From: Hypsibius dujardini | Taxonomy: Eukaryota; Tardigrada; Eutardigrada; Parachela; Hypsibiidae | Direction: 5' to 3' | Length of the DNA stretch: 25,513 nucleotides | NCBI GenBank assembly: GCA_001579985.1 | Contig: LRSR01007717.1 | Location: forward strand, 1-25,513 | Part shown: piece after piece, positions 18,464 through 25,513 of the stretch | How the letters are laid out: every line of letters starts with the position of its first letter | How positions within the stretch are numbered: position 1 is the stretch's first letter | Program-made: the position numbers and the translations under genes | The notes under the pieces: model-generated | Seen by the model: only the letters and a program-made list of their open reading frames with translations | Told to the model about the DNA's origin: nothing | Databases searched by the model: none

Positions 18464-20168
18464 ATGGACCCCAATCCGGCTTTCCTACAGACTCGTGTCC
18501 TGAAATTGTTCGGTTTCTTCCCATTATCCCTTGACCGGAAGTCAGGCGGACTACATGGTAGTCGTTGTGTCCTCCAGTCATTCCTCACCTGTTTGGGTGC
18601 CTGCCTCCTTCTAGGCAACTGCGCCTGCTGTTGCCTGCAGTTTGTTTGGACCGTCGCCATCCTCCTTATCGAAAACGGCGGAAATTTCCTCCTCAAACTC
18701 TTCGTCATTCTACCCTTGCTGACCGATTCTGCACGACCCTTTCTCGTTCTCTTCATTGTCTTCACTCAACGGCGCCGCCTACAGACGTTCTACAGAAAAA
18801 TTGCCGATTTTGTCACCACTGCCTTTCCTGACTTGATTGTGCGGCAACGTCTGCTCCGACGATGGCGACTTTATTCTGTCTGCCTCTTTGTGGTGACCCA
18901 AACGCTCCAGCAGGGTACCTTTCTTTGGAGTCAGCAGGTGGTCTACTCAATCTCCCCGTCGATGAACTTCACTACCGACAACGCCCTGTCGCCGTTCCAG
19001 ACAAAACTCACCGTTTGGAAGATGTCCCTAATTTGGTTCCTCTTTCCGATTACTAATTTCATCCTCTCACAGCAGGTGATGGTGTTGGTAATGATGCTGA
19101 GTTTGGCCTTGTCTGAATCCCTGCACTCCTTGAATAGTACCATCAAGGCGGCTAAGGAAGATTGTTTAGTGGTGTTTGGAAAGAACTGGAACGATTTCAC
19201 CGAGGAGCTGACCGGGTGGAAGAAGCGTAACTGGGACGCACTTGCCTTTTGCGAACTGTTGAATGATCATTTCAGTATGATTCTATTTATCATATATGGG
19301 TTGAATTTCGCAACGATTCTGGGATATGCGGCTAACATTGTCGTGAACCTACGACCGGCATGGGATTCGTATCTTTTTTACGGATTGGCCTGCTTGGAAT
19401 ACAGTCTGTTCAATACGGTGTTGTTCATTCCTCTCGTGCGAGTTTATGAAGAGGTATGTATGTGTTTGTGTTTGCGTCTGTGTCTGTGTTTGTGTCTGTG
19501 TCTGTGTCTGTGTCTGTGTCTGTGTCTGTGTCTGTGTCTGTGTCTTGTCTGTGTCTGTTTCTGCGTATATCGGTATCTGTGTATGTGTCTGTATGTGTGT
19601 CTATGTCTATGCAGTGTTCAAGTCATATACTCTATGTCTATTGTTGATTATCTTGTCATTTAGAGTCTAGAAGTCAGCTCTAACATGCAGCAGCTGATCA
19701 ACTCTTCTGAGAAGTATCTCCAGGACACCAAACAAGTAGGCAGCTTTCGCATCACATTTAGATCACATGTCGGTCCATATTGCAGTTGTTTAAACCAAGT
19801 GTTTTGTGGTTGTGTTCCTCATATGTTAACACAGGGCCGTGTTCTCTTGGGTTCGATGATACAGTTTGAGTCGGCAAGCCGGCATCGTGTTTGCTTGTTC
19901 AGTGGCGCCAAGCTGCTCTACTTCTCCCGGGGATTCATTGTTGGCGTAAGCGGCACTGATCAATTTCATGAATGTCTTAAAAGTGCTGATGAAGCTGTTT
20001 TGTTTAATATTTCGATCATTTCAGACGTGCACACTGGCGCTGTCCCTGTTCTTCGTAGCGAAGGAGATGTTGGACTCGGAATTGCGCGGGAACTCTGACG
20101 CCGGTAGTCATGTGATCAACTCGATTTTTCAGGCTTCAGTTATAGCTAAGAACAATAGCACGCTATAA
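18464..20168 (+). CDS. Gustatory-receptor-like seven-helix protein, tandem copy 2, 438 residues
   Basis: Exons: 18464-19453, 19664-19735, 19835-19945 and 20025-20168, with the same phase 0 structure, lengths and stop position as copy 1. By eye it differs from copy 1 at about 19 of 438 residues, 10 of them in the first 221 (for example F23L, P30L, R128Q, F161Y, S199F) and none from 222 to 330. No disabling change was seen, so both copies look functional. Here an in-frame TAA precedes the ATG at 18464, which fixes that start. TM7 again lacks the TYhhhhhQF motif. Intron 1 is 210 bp (99 bp in copy 1) because of a TGTGTC expansion and has no early in-frame stop, so intron retention would give a 399-residue protein without TM7. 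The AATAAA at 20294 is a candidate poly(A) signal. Confidence 0.75.
19459..19560 (+). repeat. (TGTGTC)n hexamer tract in intron 1 of GR-like copy 2
   Basis: About a dozen nearly perfect TGTGTC units; copy 1 has only a few degenerate units at 14075-14113. The growth therefore happened after the duplication. The repeat keeps the upstream reading frame open as alternating Cys and Leu codons. Confidence 0.9.
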
Positions 20169-20293
20169 TATGAACTGTCCCATAGAAAGCACCTGATATT
20201 AGTTGTCATCGTTTATAAAACGAAACGTTTATCAAAGTCGACATTGTATTTGATAAATCGAGCGAATTGAAGGGAACGGTATTGGAACTTCAG

Positions 20294-20299
20294 AATAAA
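20294..20299 (+). terminator. Candidate poly(A) signal AATAAA, GR-like copy 2
   Basis: AATAAA lies 126 bases after the stop codon of the second GR-like gene. The AATAAA used in copy 1 is not conserved at its own position. Confidence 0.4.
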
Positions 20300-20518
20300 C
20301 TTTGAAAGCAGAACTTTACGACTAGTGAAGAAAAATACAATAACCATCAAGAAAAGGAAATTACGCACCGGTTGAATTGAACCCATCTATCTAAGTTACG
20401 CACATGCATCGTCGCGATTGGAATCCTTCCTGATTCCAGCTTCATATTCTACAGGAACGGAATATGGCTCTCTACTCCCTTGATGAAGGAATAGGTCACA
20501 AATTTTGTCACTCCCTTG

Positions 20519-20821
20519 TAGAGATGGCAAAAAATTAGTCAGTATGAAATTAGTCAACTAAAAAGTAGTTAGTAAGGATTTTTAGTTTAGTTACGTCTAG
20601 TAACTAAAACTTTGATGCCACTTTTGTCGAAATTAGATAAGTAATTTTAGAATTGTTTTATATTTTTCTCTCATTCATGTTTAGCAACTAAAACTTTCTT
20701 TCTAGTTTTCTTAGTTAATTAAAGAAAGTAAAGCCGAGAATTTAGTCACTAATATTTTAGCTTAGTTTTTGCATAGTAAGCATTATGGTTTTAAATTAAT
20801 TATTTAGCTTTGCCATCGCTG
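20519..20821. mobile_element. hAT-like MITE, ACTAAA-rich, copy C
   Basis: Termini TAGAGATGGCAAA and (inverted) CAGCGATGGCAAA; the interior is rich in TTAGT and ACTAA words. Flanks CTCCCTTG (20511-20518) and CTCCGTTA (20822-20829) match at 6 of 8 positions, consistent with an 8-bp target duplication. Same family as 12344-12568 and 17609-17850 but at an independent site. Confidence 0.65.
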
Positions 20822-21101
20822 CTCCGTTACGGTATTAACTCCCCCCCCCTCCCCCGCTGCACCTCAGCCAAATTTTTTGCCCGTGGATGCAACCGGATCA
20901 TAAACTAACTTAACTAAATGTTGGATTGGTTAGTGTGTCAAAAAATAACTCATAAACACCTTACCAGAAATAGTTGATCTTCTACTCAAAATTATGGCAA
21001 TTTAAATCTTTTAGTGTTTGTCAAACTTGCCAATTTTTGGCGGCCGAACTGGATGTTACAGTGAGCCAGATATTTGCCAATATTTCCTTCACATTCCCCA
21101 G

Positions 21102-21326
21102 GACCAGGTCATATTGTACGTGTTGTTCGATGCCGGTGCAACATGGGGCAATGACGTCATTACACCTGAGCTTGTGAATTGTGGTAGTTCATCTAGGGCA
21201 AATAATAAGACCTACACATATACAGGCTCCACCACCAACATTTCCTTAACTTTGAATGGGTCTCGAAATTTTCCCGTTGCTCAAAACTCTTATATTCTTT
21301 TGAAAGCGGATGTCTATTTGAGTTGA
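21102..21326 (+). CDS. Orphan terminal exon, possible secreted or surface protein, function unknown
   Basis: A pyrimidine-rich acceptor (TTCCTTCACATTCCCCAG) is followed by an open frame of 74 codons to TGA at 21324-21326. It reads DQVILYVLFDAGATWGND, then a Cys and Ser/Thr/Asn-rich part with three N-glycosylation sequons (NKT, NIS, NGS), and ends LLKADVYLS. The pattern suggests a beta-rich extracellular domain; ML/NPC2-like folds came to mind but I cannot support that. No upstream exon was found, copy 1 of the duplication has no counterpart, and no poly(A) signal follows closely. It may be a transposed gene fragment. Confidence 0.3.
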   Translation, partial: DQVILYVLFDAGATWGNDVITPELVNCGSSSRANNKTYTYTGSTTNISLTLNGSRNFPVAQNSYILLKADVYLS

Positions 21327-21451
21327 ATTTCATACAAATTTGAGCTTTTAAAATCTCAGTAAAAACTGTTAGTATCAGCGCGTTTTTTGTAAAGGGGGCA
21401 ATTTTTAACCTGCCAAGTTCGGCCAGAATCTGACCGTTCTCTTAAAGGATA

Positions 21452-21628
21452 CCAGGCAAACGCTATGGGTTGAATCACTACTTGGGTTGAATCGGTCGGG
21501 TGGCGGAGGGCGCCACGAGTGTAAATTGTAAACAACACTCATGCAGCGATACACACACCGCCTGCGGCGCCCTCCGCCACCCGACCGATTCAACCCAAGT
21601 AGTGATTCAACCCATAGCGTTTGCTTGG
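21452..21628. mobile_element. MITE with very long (63-bp) near-perfect inverted arms
   Basis: The left arm 21452-21514 and right arm 21566-21628 are reverse complements apart from a single mismatch near the ends (CCAGGCAAAC against CCAAGCAAAC), leaving a 51-bp loop. TA flanks both sides (21450-21451, 21629-21630). The arms contain GGGTTGAATCACTACTTGGG and GGGTTGAATCGG, a short internal repetition. The near identity of the arms implies recent activity. It sits in the extra sequence specific to duplication copy 2. Confidence 0.85.
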
Positions 21629-21871
21629 TATATATTTCTGGATCCCGTTTCACGGAAAATGGTTTACTACATCTCGTGTACATAATGAAGGACTCTACTA
21701 AACTATGTGTCTTCGCTTCTTCATGGAATCAACAGTTTTTAAAAAAATATTTGCCGCCCAACCAGTAATCCAGACCCCTACAGGACCCTCAGGGGCACTC
21801 TAGGGGAGTTGCTTGGGTCTCTGATTTTACATTAGGTCAGTTCATGGCTACCGTATTGTGATTGTTACCGA

Positions 21872-22453
21872 AAAGTTGGCTGTTACATCCGTTTGTCCGG
21901 CAGTTGCATAGATGGGTAGTCGTGTTGCCGGTGATGGGAAAGAGCTTGCATTCCTTCTCACCGACCTGGAAAGAGCCGCGAAATCTCCCAGTCGCGTGTT
22001 ATTGCCGTAAGTCCTGCAACACACTTCTCACTTTGTTAGTTGCTGCTGTATATTTTTCTTTAGCCATCAAAGTCATAGCAAAGAAGCTATCAAGTGCCAA
22101 GCCTCTCATCATCCGCTTGCTGCACAGAAGAGGGCATGGTAATCGCTGATGGTGAACCGACAATCGGACAGGGAAATGAGCTCGGGGGTTTGAGAGGTCT
22201 CCTCCATTTCAGGCACCGGTGCACAGACCAGGCAACAGAGCGCCGTAATGCCTCTCGAATGGGAACAATTACACAAATGATAAGCAAATTTTATCTTTTC
22301 TAAAGATCAGATGTGTGGAGCTTCTTTTCTTTGTAAGTTTATTTCGTAAAAAAGAATTATCAGACTTTCCCGTCATAATGCATTTGTTAATATTATCAGT
22401 ATTACTAATTAAAATATTGTCATTTATAATAACATTATATTAGCATGAATGTT
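21872..22453 (+). other. Highly conserved downstream block of the duplication, copy 2; content unknown
   Basis: Counterpart of 15090-15665 with only scattered substitutions. The 32-codon frame starts at ATG 21912 with one amino-acid change (Y8D) and the same stop (22008-22010). The donor-like site is better here (CC|GTAAGT). As in copy 1, no family is recognised on either strand. Confidence 0.35.
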
Positions 22454-23120
22454 AATTTGGAGGCCCTTCCAAAATGCATGAATTAAAAGTTAATATAGGG
22501 ATATGCTAAGACACAAACAAATACCACAAATAGAATGGAGCTACTCCATGACCGATAATGCTAATCCGAACACGTGGACTCCAGCAGTATTTCAGAGCCG
22601 CATTGCGTTTTAATTGTTTCACGTTGCGGAATAATGTCAACAAGAATTTTAGTTTTTCATTCAAACGACTTGAACCAAAAACGAAACCACCTTATGGATT
22701 GCGTGGAGAAAATAATTTTTTTGCGGATAACTGAGTTAATTTCTGAGAGCTTTTCTTAGAGCCATTCGAGTGCCATTTTAATTAACTGGCAAATTATTTA
22801 GAGCGTATATCGGCAAGCTAATCAAATTAGGCGGGATACAAAGTAAATCCGGTTGCTCCACCGACGATTAACTAACACGCACATAGGTAGTAAAGGATTG
22901 TCTTGCAGCAAATTTGACCCCACGAGGCGAATTACCAGACTGATCAACACACGCACGGATTATGTGGCAAACCCGGCAAAGGTTTGTCACACAGCAAGGA
23001 AAAATGACAAACATAACTGATAGCCCTTTACAATGCAGACCCGTTGTAGGAATTCTTTTCCTGGTTGAGGCGTATTCATCTACACATAATATTATAAGCC
23101 AATTTAGTTTCACGCACAAA
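22454..23120. other. Region upstream of the cyclase-like receptor, no gene seen
   Basis: No supported reading frame. An open frame runs upstream of the receptor ATG from about 22962 in the same frame, but the signal peptide starts at 23121, so the upstream part is taken as 5' untranslated. No TATA box or other promoter element was recognised. Confidence 0.4.
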
Positions 23121-25513
23121 ATGACAAGTTTGCTCTTTTTAACTCTTGTCGTATTGAAAATTGGAGAGGTGTCTTCCATGATTGAGGTGGAGATTGCCTG
23201 TCCAGGTTTCATCCCACCAGCTAGTATTGCCGCATTGTCTTATATCGCTCCGGCATTCCAAGCCGCTGTGGAGGACTCCAACCGCATCTATGAGGGAATA
23301 TTCAATTTCACATTGACCGTTATCCCCGGTCCGGCCACGATTCGTGACACCTTTTCCTCTAGAGATGTCAGTGCATATGAAGTGTCCAACTGGTACTACA
23401 CAAAACGGGCACACCCTGACAGCGGTTTGACAGCGGTCATCTCACCCGGCGGAGTGGACGAAAGTAGTGTCCATCAACTGACAGCTGCCTGGAATATCCT
23501 ACTCTTTGTAACGTAAGTGCAATACGTTTTTTGGTTCATTTTTCTCTCTATGGCTCCGTTCTGAACTAGACAGAAAGTTAGGCGACTTCGTGTACCGTTA
23601 AAACAGCTGGCAAAAACATACATATTGTACATCCCTCTGTCTGAATGTGAATCTTTAACGAACTAACCTCTTTTTGAGACAAGTTACAGCGGTTAGTTTT
23701 AACCTATCCTCGTTACTTTGCTCTTCTTGGCATTTTGATTTTGCCCGTGTTGTCGTGATTTTGCGTGTTGTTATTGAAAAAGGGGCTGACCCCAGCTCCC
23801 TGTTGAAGTGACCAAATGTCACAATTTTAGAGAAAAATATCGTATCTAGTCTCTCACTCGTTAGAGTCCTTTAAACAAAAATCCTGGCGGTTCAAATTCG
23901 TTGCCAAAAAGCGGTTTCCACTGTCAGCTCAGGATATGTTTAATAACCAGTCATTAATTCGCGATCATTCTGTCAAAAAAGAGTTGCCATTTGCACTCTT
24001 CATAATTGTTGATTAGCATGAAGGAAGACCAGAGTGTCGTATTCCGAAAACAATCGTCAACGACTGCTGTCTAAAACACCGTCTCGCTCAAAATAGCAGC
24101 AAGCTACCGAGAGCTGAGTAAAAGATGAATTTTCCACCTGAAATGGCGTGGTTCCCGATTAAGCCGATTATTGAGTATTCTGCTGGGATTATAATTGCTG
24201 ATCCTGCTGTAGGGTAGGGTATTCGGCATCGACCTATTCCATATCTGGTCCTCCGGTGTTGGCCACCACCTATGTGTCGGTTCATTTCACTGGTGGGTTG
24301 CTAACTTTCTTTTCACTATCTAGTCGTGATGGTTTGAAGCCTTGCTGCTTAGCTTGTGCTTTATCACATAGGCATGGCTTGCCTGGATTTGCTGTCCATT
24401 TATAATTGGACAACAGTTTTCATGGTTGTCGATGAGACCCCTCCCATCCACACCCTCTTGGCAAAGGAAATTATGGACAACTCAAATATCACTTCAAAGA
24501 TGATCATTCGAAGACGGAACGTGATGCTGAGAAATACAACCTCATTTCGACCGTTGCTCGACGAAATGCAACCCGTTGCCCGAGGTTTATCACCTTGCGT
24601 TATCAATTAATTTGTCAGCGTGATTCATTGTAACCGTTTGTTTTTGCCAAATTAGTGGTACTATTTCTGGCGCGACCGGATTATCTACGTCGTTTTCTGG
24701 TGAGCTTATCAAATCCTACTGAACTGAACTATGTAGTCATGGCAGTATATTAATTATTATTATTTCATTAATTATAATTTTGTTATTATTACATTTTTTT
24801 TCATTGTAGCATTAATTAATATTATTACATTTATTAGTATTCCATTTTTTTATTACTACATTTATTATTTTTATTATTGCATTAATTGTTCTTTATTATT
24901 ATTATTACATTTAATATTACTTTTTTTATTACTGTAATTATTTTTTTAAAAACAGCAATTTTTTTGAGGTCAGGGTTTAGTCAAACGTAACTAATTTCCG
25001 TCAGCGCTAACAAAAGGAACTAAGTGTAACCAAAATAACATACGTTACTATGGTGTAATTATTAGTTGAATATTTTCGTTTCGCCCTGACTATGACCTCG
25101 CCAAGTTTCCTCTTTTCTGATTGATGCTAGGTGGAAGCGTCCACGCGGAACATGACAAACGGAGATTACGTATACATTTGTGCGGAGACCTACCAGCTTC
25201 AGAAAGATTTTGGGAACATGTCGTGGGCATACGGCGACACATCTGACGAGGTCAGCCGAAATGATCAGGGCCCCTCGACAGATGAATTCTTTCACAATAT
25301 ACAGTTTAGAAAGATTGACGACGCCAAAAAAAGACGTTTCGCTCTGAAACAGAAAATCGCTTAGCCGTTGCAACTGTTCCAAAAAAATTAAGTTGACTCC
25401 TTGTCTAAACCATCTTGCAAAATATAAGTCCAAGAGCGGGAACTGTGCTTTTCTACACTACACTGTAGTTGGGCAATAGCATGACTGCTGTTTCCACAGA
25501 TCGCTCGGGAAGC
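23121..25513 (+). CDS. Receptor guanylyl cyclase-like protein, ANF-receptor ligand-binding domain, 5' part only
   Basis: Exons: 23121-23512, 24213-24292, 24372-24584, 24656-24699, 25131-25250 and 25500 to beyond the edge; phases 2, 1, 1, 0, 0 all agree. A signal peptide (MTSLLFLTLVVLKIGEVSS) precedes the domain. Landmarks of the ANF-receptor/type I periplasmic-binding fold follow in order: GLTAVISPGGVDESSVHQLT, AAWNILLFVT, the loop YSASTYSISGPPVLATT, LDLLSIYNWTTVFMVVDE, VVLFLARPDYLRRFL, MTNGDYVYICAE, and YGDTSDE joining IARE from the last exon. This is the extracellular ligand-binding half of natriuretic-peptide-receptor-type proteins. The transmembrane, kinase-like and cyclase domains would lie to the right, so a receptor lacking cyclase cannot be excluded. 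If the donor at 25251 is skipped, the frame runs on to a TAG at 25362-25364. Intron 4 (24700-25130) contains an ATT-rich tract. Confidence 0.75.
24745..24950. repeat. (ATT)n-rich simple repeat in intron 4 of the cyclase-like receptor
   Basis: Decayed ATT/TTA trinucleotide sequence with interspersed ACATTT words; non-coding. Confidence 0.75.

Larger units (their letters stand above)
17563..22453 (+). repeat. Segmental tandem duplication, copy 2
   Basis: Second copy of the 12300-15665 unit, longer by about 1.5 kb. Differences are a MITE at 18180-18324 absent from copy 1, a longer TGTGTC tract in intron 1, and extra sequence between about 20252 and 21871. Confidence 0.85.

Noticed and set aside
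23885-23905. GGTTCAAATTCG resembling a tRNA B box
   Set aside because: The invariant CC is missing and no A box or cloverleaf could be formed nearby; it lies in an intron of the cyclase-like receptor.

Overview
The window looks like nuclear DNA of an invertebrate animal. Genes are split into short exons by small GT–AG introns, there are many small non-autonomous DNA transposons and tetranucleotide arrays, and the gene families are animal ones: a RUNDC1 orthologue, a rhodopsin-class GPCR, gustatory-receptor-like seven-helix proteins and a receptor-guanylyl-cyclase ectodomain. The GPCR sequence around NRAWAIVHPVSYRR and the short introns made me think of a tardigrade. That is inference from memory of such proteins; an ecdysozoan is the safer statement.

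Left part (1–4.5 kb): the 3' end of a mariner-type transposase enters from the left edge (+). A two-exon GPCR (-) follows, which as read has only five membrane helices; its intron is filled with a degenerate CAGTT/GTTCA pentamer repeat. One isolated possible exon (-) lies near 4 kb.

Centre (4.5–11.6 kb): a complete 13-exon RUNDC1 orthologue (-, 4596–8264, 603 codons, every splice phase consistent). It sits head to head with a small proline-rich three-exon gene (+, 8806–9707), and the two share about 540 bp containing an adjacent CRE and ETS-like site. Downstream are remnants of another + strand gene (about 10.05–11.5 kb). Its last coding exon is interrupted by a 570-bp transposon with a TTA target-site duplication, which supplies the present stop codon.

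Right part (12.3–22.5 kb): a segmental tandem duplication. Each unit carries an intact four-exon, 438-codon gustatory-receptor-like gene (13076–14669 and 18464–20168), an old hAT-like MITE upstream, and a highly conserved 0.6-kb block downstream. The second unit has gained a TA-flanked MITE, an expanded TGTGTC array in intron 1 and about 1.3 kb of extra material between gene and downstream block, including two further MITEs and an orphan exon. A stretch of about 309 bp is identical between the two receptor genes while flanking exon sequence differs, which suggests gene conversion.

Right edge (23.1–25.5 kb): the first six exons of a receptor with an ANF-receptor-type extracellular ligand-binding domain (+), probably a receptor guanylyl cyclase, running off the window.

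The genes do not form an operon or obvious pathway. The likely shared theme is membrane chemoreception and signalling (GPCR, two GR-like receptors, cyclase receptor) around a housekeeping-type gene pair. All exon models come from reading the sequence and phase-checking by hand, with no transcript evidence.
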